6,616 nt of DNA from the NCBI GenBank assembly GCA_018224345.1, contig JAGTUW010000166.1:1-6616 (forward strand). Reading direction: 5' to 3'. The position numbers were made by a program, and so were the translations under genes. Positions 1-5,347 of this stretch are shown here, piece by piece; the stretch's first letter is position 1, and every line of letters begins with the position of its first letter. Under the pieces are notes generated by a model. That model saw nothing but the letters and a program-made list of their open reading frames with translations. It was not told the origin of the DNA and did not search any database. The DNA is from Bacteroidota bacterium (GTDB lineage Bacteria > Bacteroidota > Ignavibacteria > SZUA-365).

Positions 1-456
1 CGCGAGCACCGTCGCCGCGATATTTGCGAAATGGACATTCCTGGATTTCCAATACCCTGCCAGCCAGAGCAAGACCCAGACGCAGACAAACAGCGGAGTG
101 AACACGAGTGAGGCGCCGGCGGCGGCGGCCAGACCACGCCCTCCCTTCCAGCCGATCCATGGTGAATAGTTGTGACCGAGAACGACGGCGAGCAGTGCCA
201 GCGAGGCGACGGTATAGTCATCCGGGAACAATAACCGTCCGGCAATCGCAGGCAATGCACCCTTGATGAGATCTATCAGCAGCACCATCACGCCGACAGC
301 ACGCGAGCGCGTCACTTCATAGGCATTGAGCGTGCCGATATTACCACTCCCCTCCCGGCGAAGATCACCGCCCGCGCGGATACGGTACACAATATAGGCT
401 GTCGGAAAGGAACCGATCAGAAAAGCGGTGATGAAGATGAGTATCAATATTTCCAT
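1..456 (-). CDS. plsY: PlsY-family acyl-phosphate:glycerol-3-phosphate acyltransferase, 5' part
   Basis: PlsY is an inner-membrane enzyme that moves an acyl group from acyl-phosphate to the sn-1 position of glycerol-3-phosphate, making lysophosphatidate, the first committed phospholipid step. The 152 residues visible here show the family landmarks in order: GSFPTAYIV (about 15-23) after a hydrophobic N-terminus, GSGNIGTLNAYEV (36-48, the glycine-rich phosphate loop), a hydrophobic LLIDLIKG segment (59-66), and GHNYSPWIGWKGGRG (94-108). The family is usually about 190-220 residues, so roughly the last quarter lies beyond the window. Two motifs depart from the common forms: GTLN where GATN is usual, and GGRG where GGKG is usual. 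The start at 456 has a weak GGA at 9 nt; an in-frame ATG at 465 is an alternative. The gene is divergent from sppA. Family assignment is confident; the substrate is inferred from the family. Confidence 0.85.
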   Translation of the reverse strand, partial: MEILILIFITAFLIGSFPTAYIVYRIRAGGDLRREGSGNIGTLNAYEVTRSRAVGVMVLLIDLIKGALPAIAGRLLFPDDYTVASLALLAVVLGHNYSPWIGWKGGRGLAAAAGASLVFTPLFVCVWVLLWLAGYWKSRNVHFANIAATVLA

Positions 457-480
457 GGACTGCATTCCGAAATATAAAAC

Positions 481-533
481 ATTGTACGTTGAAAATCGCG
501 TGCATTTTTATGCGAATGTACAGCAACCTGCAA
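481..533 (-). promoter_or_regulatory. Candidate promoter region for plsY
   Basis: Reading the minus strand toward plsY there are two weak options. One has TTGCAG (533-528), a 17-nt spacer and TAAAAA (510-505). The other is a good -10-like TACAAT (486-481), 24 nt before the start codon but without a matching -35. A small hairpin, GCAT-TTTT-ATGC (502-513), lies between them. The choice between the two cannot be settled from sequence alone. Confidence 0.25.
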
Positions 534-543
534 AAGCACTCCG

Positions 544-633
544 GGGAGCGGGTCCGTACATAGCGCGGGAAGCAGACCCGGGTACCAGGGCAGGGAGCGG
601 GTCCGTACATAGCGCGGGAAGCAGACCCGGGTA
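544..633. repeat. Two identical 41-bp direct repeats, period 49 bp, each with a hairpin
   Basis: The copies at 544-584 and 593-633 are identical over 41 bp and are separated by the 8-bp spacer ccagggca. Each copy carries inverted arms CGGGTC and GACCCG (549-554 with 575-580; 598-603 with 624-629) around a 20-nt loop. The right arm of copy 1 can also pair with the left arm of copy 2, giving an alternative fold. The repeats are GC-rich, whereas the flanks (467-535 and 690-790) are AT-richer. No coding signal is convincing through them. They could be a dispersed intergenic repeat or a small structured RNA; the window does not decide. Confidence 0.85.
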
Positions 634-717
634 TCCCTGAAGCTGTTTTGCGGTAATTGTCAAGCGCCCCGTCGTTTCCCGTTCCCGCATCTCCGCATAA
701 AACGGTGACTTAGCAGA
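634..717. other. Gene-free stretch between the repeats and the sppA control region
   Basis: No gene, terminator or clear motif is visible here. Together with 457-543 and 718-791 it forms the 335-bp divergent intergenic region between plsY and sppA; the repeats and regulatory sites are listed separately. Confidence 0.6.
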
Positions 718-746
718 GTTATTTTCATTGACAATAACACGTTATT
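718..746. promoter_or_regulatory. Nested inverted and direct repeats over the sppA promoter (operator candidate)
   Basis: The block reads GTTATT (718-723), 9 nt, AATAAC (733-738), AC, GTTATT (741-746). The last two arms form a perfect 14-bp interrupted palindrome located between the -35 and -10 hexamers. The first and last arms belong to a direct repeat, GTTATTTTC at 718-726 and 741-749, spaced 23 bp or about two helical turns. This arrangement suits a dimeric repressor or activator. No regulator can be named. Confidence 0.4.
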
Positions 747-756
747 TTCGTAACTT
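728..756 (+). promoter_or_regulatory. Candidate sigma70-type promoter of sppA
   Basis: A perfect -35 hexamer TTGACA (728-733) is followed by an optimal 17-nt spacer and a weak -10 TAACTT (751-756, three of six consensus bases). The sppA start codon lies 35 nt past the -10, so the leader would be short. A Bacteroidota-type promoter (TTG with TAnnTTTG) was considered: TATTTTCG (743-750) is close to that -7 box, but its distance from TTG is too short. Confidence 0.45.
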
Positions 757-758
757 AC

Positions 759-767
759 TTATCCACA
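759..767 (+). promoter_or_regulatory. Perfect DnaA-box 9-mer in the sppA leader
   Basis: TTATCCACA matches the consensus DnaA box exactly. It sits just downstream of the candidate -10 and inside the loop of an inverted repeat, TAACTT (751-756) with AAGTTA (770-775). A single box is not an origin, and I found no cluster or AT-rich unwinding element around it. It may be a DnaA-responsive site or chance. Confidence 0.35.
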
Positions 768-791
768 ACAAGTTAATGGAAGTAATCGAAC

Positions 792-1721
792 ATGGGCTCT
801 GGTGGAAAGTGGATAGTCGGAATAGTTGCGGTCTTCGCCGGAGGGGCTTTCATGGTGATGGCGCTGGCGTTTTTTCTGCTTGCCACAGCCGTTACGACTG
901 AGACGACGACGACGGATACGATGGAGGACACTTACGGGTCGGCAGGAAGTGAGCGTGTCGCGATTATCGATATCAATACACCGATCATGGATGCCGACGA
1001 CATCATCCGTCAGTTGCGGAAATACAGGAAGCGTGGCTCGGTCAAGGCAATCGTATTGCGCCTCAATTCCCCGGGTGGTGCAGTCGTCCCCAGCCACGAG
1101 ATTTATGAGGAAGTACGCAGAACACGCAAGCACGGCAAGCCCGTCATTGCATCGATGGGTTCGGTGGCAGCGAGCGGTGCGTATTATATCGCATGCGGGG
1201 CAGACATCATCGTAGCAAACCCCGGAAGTGTAACAGGCAGCATCGGTGTCATCAGTGAATTCCCGAATATAAAGCAGTTACTTGATAAAATCGGTATCGG
1301 ACACAGTACCATCACAAGTGGTACGTTCAAGGATACCGGCAGTCCTTTGCGTCCTATGCGTCCTGAAGAGCGCGCATACCTCCAACAGACGATCGACGAT
1401 ATTTACACGCAGTTCGTCGATGTGGTCATACGGGGACGCGACATGGAGGCGGATTCGGTACGGCAACTGGCGGACGGCAGGATTTTCACCGGAAGGCAGG
1501 CGATGGAACATGGTCTGGTCGACACGCTGGGCACCTTGTACACAGCCATACGCATCGCCGGCAATCTTGGAAAAATCAAGGGAGAACCGCGAGTCATGCG
1601 TGAAAGAGAACGTGAGAGCCTTCTCGATATCTTTGTCGGTGCGCATGCGAGTCGTTCACTCGAGCGCCTGGGCAGCAGTCTGCAGCACGAGACACCATTG
1701 GAATACAGAATGCTTTATTAA
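792..1721 (+). CDS. sppA: Signal peptide peptidase SppA (S49 family, short form)
   Basis: SppA is a membrane-anchored serine protease that degrades signal peptides left in the membrane after secretion. The 309-residue product has one N-terminal membrane anchor (about 7-32), a threonine-rich linker (35-43), then one S49 protease domain. Visible landmarks are LNSPGGAVVPSHEI (91-104, oxyanion region), the nucleophile Ser128 in MGSVAASGAYYIACG, ANPGSVTGSIGV (142-153), and the general base Lys180 in SGTFKDTGSP. The Ser-Lys distance of 52 residues equals that of Bacillus subtilis SppA (Ser147/Lys199). The length fits the single-domain Gram-positive and archaeal type, not the roughly 600-residue E. 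coli type. The start at 792 has GGAAG at 778-782 and gives a complete anchor. The C-terminal 40 residues after the domain are charged and less conserved. It is the first gene of the plus-strand series, 21 nt before HU. Confidence 0.93.
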   Translation: MGSGGKWIVGIVAVFAGGAFMVMALAFFLLATAVTTETTTTDTMEDTYGSAGSERVAIIDINTPIMDADDIIRQLRKYRKRGSVKAIVLRLNSPGGAVVPSHEIYEEVRRTRKHGKPVIASMGSVAASGAYYIACGADIIVANPGSVTGSIGVISEFPNIKQLLDKIGIGHSTITSGTFKDTGSPLRPMRPEERAYLQQTIDDIYTQFVDVVIRGRDMEADSVRQLADGRIFTGRQAMEHGLVDTLGTLYTAIRIAGNLGKIKGEPRVMRERERESLLDIFVGAHASRSLERLGSSLQHETPLEYRMLY

Positions 1722-1742
1722 CAGCCATCAAGGGGTTTCGTT

Positions 1743-2036
1743 GTGACAAAAGCAGACATCGTCGATAACATAGCGGCCGCCACCGGTCTGACCAAGGTTG
1801 AAACCGAAGCGGTCGTCGACGGATTTCTTGCGACGGTGAGCGGCGCTCTCAAAAACGGTGAGTCGATAGAAATCAGGGGTTTCGGCAGTTTTAAAGTAAA
1901 GATGCGCAAGGCACGTATGGCGCGCAATCCGAGAACAGGAGAAGAAGTGTTCGTCCATGAGCACTATGTTCCTGTATTCAAAGTATCGAAGGAATTGCGC
2001 AATACGGTCGATCAGAATCTGAAAGCGAAGGAATAA
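1743..2036 (+). CDS. hup: HU/IHF-family nucleoid DNA-binding protein
   Basis: This 97-residue protein has the complete HU/IHF fold: an N-terminal helical dimerisation part (MTKADIVDNIAAATGL and on, 1-45), the strand signature RGFGSFKVK (45-53), and a DNA-binding arm ending in ARNPRTGEE (60-68). Pro63 in RNP is the residue that family members wedge between base pairs to bend DNA. HU bends DNA non-specifically and compacts the nucleoid; IHF subunits are sequence-specific, and the arm alone does not separate them clearly. The start is GTG at 1743, chosen because AGGGG (1731-1735) lies 7 nt upstream and because the conserved N-terminus begins there. Its stop codon TAA shares one base with the ATG of the next gene, so the two are probably translationally coupled. 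It is a normal full-length member. Confidence 0.92.
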   Translation: MTKADIVDNIAAATGLTKVETEAVVDGFLATVSGALKNGESIEIRGFGSFKVKMRKARMARNPRTGEEVFVHEHYVPVFKVSKELRNTVDQNLKAKE

Positions 2037-2878
2037 TGGCGGTAAAAGAGAGAACATGTCCCACCTGTGGTTCCGCGGTCGCCTCCGAGGCCTTGTTCTG
2101 CGACGTCTGTGGCGAGGACCTGACGACACCTCACGACGCAGCGACACCGGAAGAAGCAAGCACTGCGCCTCCCACAGCCGGGACCGTTGCCCCCAAACGG
2201 CCGGCATCCGGATCCGCCACAGAACGGCGCAGCAAGAGTGGCGGGACACGAAAACCTCCCGGCAAGGCCGGCAAACAGGGAACGCCCCGTGGGAATACAG
2301 GTACCGGACCTGTGTTGTTTTCCACAGCACAGTGGCTTGCCATCACTCTTTCGGCTTTCATACTCGGCGGTGTGCTTGCCGCGACATTGATGCCGACAGC
2401 CGGATCGGGCCGCATGGCAGACGGATCGGGCCGCATGGCAGACGGAGGCGCGCAACAGCCGGCGCCACAGATCAATCTCGAGCGGCTCGAAGCTGCAAAA
2501 TCGGCGGCAGATGCCAATCCCGGCGACTTGCAGGTGCAGTTGCAGTACGCAAACGAATTGCATGACGCCATGATGCTCGATCAGGCGATCATGCAGTACG
2601 AGAAATATCTTGCAATGGACCCCGACAACCCGGATGCACGAGTTGACCTGGGAATTTGTTATTTTGAAAAGCAGAACTTTGCTGCCGCCATAAAGGAGAT
2701 GGAGCGTGCCGTCGGGCAGCATCCCGATCATCAGTTGGGGACATACAATCTCGGTATCGTCAATCTCAATGCAGGCAATATGGATGAAGCGCGGAAATGG
2801 TTTACGAAAGCGCGGGATATGAACCCTGCCACCCCGCATGCGCAGAATGCCGACCGTATTCTGAACGAACATTTCTGA
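2036..2878 (+). CDS. Zinc-ribbon, single-pass membrane, TPR protein
   Basis: The 280-residue protein has four parts. First is a zinc ribbon with CPTCG (Cys8, Cys11) and FCDVCG (Cys22, Cys25). Second is a long low-complexity linker, acidic/Thr-Pro then Lys/Arg/Gly-rich (30-95). Third is one transmembrane helix (about 98-119). Fourth, after a Gly/Ser/Met linker, come about three tetratricopeptide repeats (165-198, 199-232, 233-267) with typical spacing such as ALxxDPxNPxA and YNLG. By the positive-inside rule the zinc ribbon and basic linker should be cytoplasmic and the TPRs extracytoplasmic. TPRs are protein-binding scaffolds, so a role in assembling an envelope complex is plausible, but no partner can be named. 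The start ATG overlaps the HU stop by one base, with AAGGA at 2028-2032 very close. A 21-bp tandem duplication lies just after the membrane helix (listed separately). NrfG/CcmH-like TPR proteins are the nearest analogy. Confidence 0.8.
   Translation: MAVKERTCPTCGSAVASEALFCDVCGEDLTTPHDAATPEEASTAPPTAGTVAPKRPASGSATERRSKSGGTRKPPGKAGKQGTPRGNTGTGPVLFSTAQWLAITLSAFILGGVLAATLMPTAGSGRMADGSGRMADGGAQQPAPQINLERLEAAKSAADANPGDLQVQLQYANELHDAMMLDQAIMQYEKYLAMDPDNPDARVDLGICYFEKQNFAAAIKEMERAVGQHPDHQLGTYNLGIVNLNAGNMDEARKWFTKARDMNPATPHAQNADRILNEHF
2401..2446 (+). repeat. 21-bp perfect tandem repeat, 2.2 copies, in frame
   Basis: The unit cggatcgggccgcatggcaga occupies 2401-2421 and 2422-2442, followed by four more matching bases. 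It encodes the seven-residue repeat GSGRMAD twice (about 123-136), in the linker just past the membrane helix of the TPR protein. Perfect identity at the DNA level points to a recent duplication. Being a multiple of three, copy-number change would alter linker length without breaking the frame. Confidence 0.9.
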
Positions 2879-2931
2879 CAACGAACACATGAGACAAATC
2901 GATTCACTTTTTTTTTCATTGATTCCTTACT

Positions 2932-2936
2932 GGAGG
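2932..2936 (+). promoter_or_regulatory. Strong Shine-Dalgarno of the COX24-type mini gene
   Basis: GGAGG lies 7 nt before the ATG at 2944. It is the main nucleotide-level support that this very short frame is translated. It follows a 65-nt gap that contains a run of nine T (2908-2916) but no hairpin. Confidence 0.75.
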
Positions 2937-2943
2937 TACACCT

Positions 2944-3039
2944 ATGCCTTGCGGCAAGAAAAGAAAGCGCCATAAAATGGCCACGCACAAGCGCAAAAAG
3001 CGCCTGCGTAAGAACAGACACAAAAAGAAAAACCGCTAG
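2944..3039 (+). CDS. COX24/AURKAIP1-domain mini protein, probably ribosome-associated
   Basis: This 31-residue, extremely basic protein (about 20 Lys/Arg) begins MPCGKKRKRHKMATHKRKK and ends in a poly-Lys/Arg tail. The pattern KRxKMxxHKxxKRLRKxR resembles the C-terminal domain of mitochondrial ribosomal protein mS38 (AURKAIP1, yeast Cox24). Proteins of this size and sequence type in Bacteroidota genomes are usually named AURKAIP1/COX24 domain-containing. Composition and the mS38 similarity suggest it binds rRNA in or near the small subunit, but this is inference. Support for its being real: strong GGAGG site, recognisable family, length typical for that family, and position in a tight gene series with only 10 nt to the HIT gene. 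It is short enough to be missed by ordinary gene finding. Confidence 0.82.
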   Translation: MPCGKKRKRHKMATHKRKKRLRKNRHKKKNR

Positions 3040-3049
3040 TCGTTGACGT

Positions 3050-3571
3050 ATGGAAAGACTCTGGTCTCCCTGGAGATCGCGGTATATCCAGACCTTCGGC
3101 ACCGAGTTGGAAGACAAGGGTTGTGTATTCTGCAGAGCCCTTGCCTCTTCCGATGATGATGCGCACTACCTGCTGTGTCGGCACGAGCACTCGTTTACGA
3201 TGTTGAATCTGTATCCCTATAACAGTGGGCATCTTCTCATCATCCCGAGATTGCATACAGCCTCGTACGCCGACCTGTCCCGAGAGGCCTACCGCGAATT
3301 GACCGAATTGCCCCGGGACTGGATGCGTGTATTCGATGAAGTGATGCATCCGCAGGGATATAATATCGGATCCAATGTCGGACGCGTCGCCGGCGCCGGA
3401 ATTGATACGCATGTACACGTCCATGTCGTCCCCCGCTGGAGTGGCGATGCCAATTTCATGCCGGTTATTGCAGACACGAAAGTGATTTCCGAGGATATGG
3501 CCGAGACAATGCAGAAACTTCGAGCGGGATTCAACTCCCTTGATTCACGCTTCTCAGATCACATTCAATAG
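3050..3571 (+). CDS. HIT-family nucleotide hydrolase or phosphorylase (Ap4A-type)
   Basis: HIT proteins cleave or transfer nucleoside monophosphate groups from dinucleoside polyphosphates and related substrates. The 173-residue product shows the N-terminal LWSPWRSRYI seen in the bacterial Fhit/Ap4A-phosphorylase branch, a zinc-type CVFC pair (Cys25, Cys28), NLYPYNSGHLLIIP (53-66), and the histidine triad HVHVHVV at 121-127. His123, the middle histidine, is the expected nucleophile. The stretch PRWSGDANFMPVI (128-140) is typical of the Ap4A-phosphorylase-like subfamily (Mycobacterium Rv2613c group). Length and motifs are complete. The start at 3050 is 10 nt after the mini gene and has no strong Shine-Dalgarno, so coupled translation is likely. 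The precise substrate (Ap4A, Ap3A, other) cannot be told. Confidence 0.92.
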   Translation: MERLWSPWRSRYIQTFGTELEDKGCVFCRALASSDDDAHYLLCRHEHSFTMLNLYPYNSGHLLIIPRLHTASYADLSREAYRELTELPRDWMRVFDEVMHPQGYNIGSNVGRVAGAGIDTHVHVHVVPRWSGDANFMPVIADTKVISEDMAETMQKLRAGFNSLDSRFSDHIQ

Positions 3572-3588
3572 TTTCATCAGTCAAACAG

Positions 3589-3595
3589 AAGGAGG
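3589..3595 (+). promoter_or_regulatory. Shine-Dalgarno that sets the YtxH start
   Basis: AAGGAGG ends 4 nt before the ATG at 3600. An earlier in-frame ATG at 3540 lies inside the HIT gene and lacks such a site. The protein also resembles YtxH only from the 3600 start onward. Confidence 0.8.
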
Positions 3596-3599
3596 AAAC

Positions 3600-3998
3600 A
3601 TGTCTGACAATGCAACCCGCAACCTGCTGTTGGGCTTCCTGACGGGCGCAACCGTCGGAGGTCTCATGGCGCTTCTCTATGCTCCGAAACCCGGCAAGGA
3701 ATTGCGCGGTGATATCCGCAAAAAAAGTGGTGAAATCACCGAAGATGTAGAGGAATACCTGCTTGAGGCACAGGAGAAAGCGAAAATCCTCATCAATGAG
3801 GGCAAAGATAAATCCGGGGCGCTCATCAACGATGCAAAACGCCGTGCAGATACCCTGCTCAAAGACGCCGAGACCATATTCGGCGAAGCAAAACTGCGTG
3901 TCAGCGGCGAAGGCGACCGGCTGAAAACCGCTCTCAAGGCAGGAGTCAACACTTACAAGGATGAACGCGATAAGGACGCTCCGACAACAGAAGCGTAA
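3600..3998 (+). CDS. YtxH-domain membrane protein
   Basis: The 132-residue product has a short polar N-terminus, a glycine-rich membrane segment (about 8-27, GFLTGATVGGLMALL), the YtxH hallmark YAPKPGKELR (27-36), then a long charged, Ala/Lys/Glu-rich helical region (37-115) likely to form a coiled coil or amphipathic helix. In Bacillus subtilis the founding member belongs to a general-stress operon with ytxG; its molecular role is not established. The next gene encodes a YtxG/DUF948-like protein 11 nt away, so the pair is conserved here in the order H then G. The protein is probably anchored in the inner membrane with its helical tail on one side. The start is fixed by a strong ribosome-binding site. 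No enzyme motif is present. Confidence 0.85.
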   Translation: MSDNATRNLLLGFLTGATVGGLMALLYAPKPGKELRGDIRKKSGEITEDVEEYLLEAQEKAKILINEGKDKSGALINDAKRRADTLLKDAETIFGEAKLRVSGEGDRLKTALKAGVNTYKDERDKDAPTTEA

Positions 3999-4009
3999 CG
4001 GAGGAATTC

Positions 4010-4402
4010 ATGGACATTTTGCAGGACGTACTCCTGCTCGTTCTTCTTATCGGCGGTATTGTCCTGATCGGTGTCTTGCTCTACGTGCTGCTCTCGACAC
4101 GGCGCGCGATACATGCGCTGACGACAGACATCCGCAGGCTGAGTGAGAAAACCTACCCGATACTCGAACATCTCGAAGAGGCCACACGACAATCGACTGA
4201 AGTGCTCGCCATGATTACAGAGAATCGGGATAAAATCACCAATGCCGTGGAGAACGTGCGGAAAGTCACCGAGAATATTTACCGATTGGAAAATACATTG
4301 CAGGAACAGGTCGAACCCGGAGTCATCGGACTGGCCAGGCGCCTCGCAGCTTTGCGACACGGCATCGACTCCTTTCTCGAAAATTGGCGCATGAGGCGCT
4401 GA
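4010..4402 (+). CDS. DUF948/YtxG-like single-pass membrane protein
   Basis: This 130-residue protein starts with a single strongly hydrophobic helix (about 7-29) and continues as a charged, heptad-like helical region (30-105) rich in Glu, Arg, Thr and Leu. It ends in a basic tail. The layout, an N-terminal anchor followed by a helix with regularly spaced VxxNxxKIxxxVENV-type segments, is that of DUF948 proteins such as B. subtilis YtxG. Placement immediately after ytxH supports this, since the two domains co-occur in a stress-related operon in Bacillus. A GGAGG site at 4000-4004 lies 5 nt before the ATG. No catalytic residues are seen. It could alternatively be an unrelated anchored coiled-coil protein, as such sequences converge easily. 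Confidence 0.68.
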   Translation: MDILQDVLLLVLLIGGIVLIGVLLYVLLSTRRAIHALTTDIRRLSEKTYPILEHLEEATRQSTEVLAMITENRDKITNAVENVRKVTENIYRLENTLQEQVEPGVIGLARRLAALRHGIDSFLENWRMRR

Positions 4403-4432
4403 AGATCGAGTAAACATCATCCAGGCAACCCG

Positions 4433-5338
4433 ATGAGCGGCATTACCGGGGTCACCAACGACACCTACGTACGTTTACTGATTCGCAGCATGCGTTTACA
4501 GCAGTGGACAAAGAACGTCTTCGTTCTTTCTCCATTGCTGTTTTCATTACATCTTTTTGACGGGCACATCCTTCTTCGCTCACTTGCCGGCTTCTTTCTG
4601 TTTTCTTTCCTCGCCAGTGCGATCTACATTCTCAATGACATCGTCGATGCAAAAGTCGATCGCTCGCATCCGGTCAAACGCCAGCGCCCCATCGCCTCTG
4701 GCGCCTTGCCGGTTTCCCTGGCAGTATTCGCTGTCGCGTTGATCGTCCCGATCACGCTGGGTCTTGCGGCGCTCATCCATCTGGATTTTGCACTCATTCT
4801 CATCGGTTACTTCGTACTGAATGTGGTGTATTCCTATGCACTCAAGAAAGCCGTGATCATCGATGTGATGACAATCGCCGCTTCCTTCGTCCTGCGTATC
4901 GTCGCGGGCGCCGTCATTATCGATGTACCGATTTCCGAGTGGCTGCTGATCTGTACATCGCTGCTCGCCCTGTTTCTCGGTTTCAGCAAGCGGCGGCATG
5001 AAATCACAGTGCTGGAAGCCGATGCACACATCCATCGTCCGGTCCTCCTCGAGTACAGCACCTATTTTCTTGATCAGATGATTTCCCTGGTCACCGCATC
5101 CACACTCATCTGTTATATTCTCTACACGGTCGATGCGGAAACCGTAGATAAATTCGGCAGCAATGCCCTGCTGTACACGACACCCTTTGTGCTCTACGGT
5201 CTGTTTCGTTATTATTATCTGGTGCATCAGAGAAATACGGGCGGGGACCCGACTTCGGAATTTCTTTCCGACGTTCCCCTGCTCATCGATGTCTTTCTCT
5301 ATGCAATCACTGTTATTGGAATATTATATCTCAGATAA
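4433..5338 (+). CDS. UbiA-family prenyl-phosphate phosphoribosyltransferase-like protein
   Basis: UbiA-family enzymes are multi-pass membrane transferases acting on polyprenyl substrates. This 301-residue protein resembles decaprenyl-phosphate phosphoribosyltransferase (mycobacterial Rv3806c), which joins PRPP to decaprenyl phosphate. Shared points are the N-terminal RLQQWTKNVFV (21-31), the metal-binding NDIVDAKVD (68-76) followed by HPVKRQRPIASG (79-90), the YSYALKKAVIIDV segment (133-145), SKRRHE (185-190) where Rv3806c has GKRYAE, and the C-terminal FRYYY...GGDP...D pattern (258-280). About eight or nine membrane helices are apparent, as usual. The start at 4433 has no strong Shine-Dalgarno; it lies 30 nt after the preceding gene. 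DUF362 follows 9 nt downstream. The polyprenyl carrier (undecaprenyl or other) and the donor are inferred from the family only; another aromatic or lipid prenyltransferase activity is less likely. Confidence 0.85.
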   Translation: MSGITGVTNDTYVRLLIRSMRLQQWTKNVFVLSPLLFSLHLFDGHILLRSLAGFFLFSFLASAIYILNDIVDAKVDRSHPVKRQRPIASGALPVSLAVFAVALIVPITLGLAALIHLDFALILIGYFVLNVVYSYALKKAVIIDVMTIAASFVLRIVAGAVIIDVPISEWLLICTSLLALFLGFSKRRHEITVLEADAHIHRPVLLEYSTYFLDQMISLVTASTLICYILYTVDAETVDKFGSNALLYTTPFVLYGLFRYYYLVHQRNTGGDPTSEFLSDVPLLIDVFLYAITVIGILYLR

Positions 5339-5347
5339 AGGATTACG

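Noticed and set aside
544..633. Two repeats as a minimal CRISPR array
   Set aside because: The spacer is only 8 bp, far too short, and no cas gene is in the window.
428..640. Plus-strand open frame of 70 residues across the 41-bp repeats
   Set aside because: It overlaps the plsY start, has no ribosome-binding site, and its composition is explained by the GC-rich repeat; no family resemblance.
759..767. Replication origin suggested by the DnaA box
   Set aside because: Only one perfect box is present, with no cluster, no AT-rich unwinding element and no dnaA or dnaN nearby.
2012..2890. Long minus-strand open frame of 292 residues opposite the TPR gene
   Set aside because: Low-complexity, Cys/Arg-rich translation without domain signs; it mirrors the clear TPR gene, which has a zinc ribbon, membrane helix and repeats.
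2879..2943. Terminator or promoter in the 65-nt gap with a run of nine T
   Set aside because: No stem precedes the T run, and no acceptable -35/-10 pair is present; probably a plain intergenic gap.
3540..3599. Longer start for YtxH at 3540
   Set aside because: These 20 codons overlap the HIT gene, lack a ribosome-binding site and have no YtxH similarity; the AAGGAGG before 3600 decides.
4580..5227. Minus-strand open frame of 215 residues opposite the prenyltransferase
   Set aside because: Its Asp/His/Gln/Glu-rich translation is what the complement of a hydrophobic membrane gene gives.
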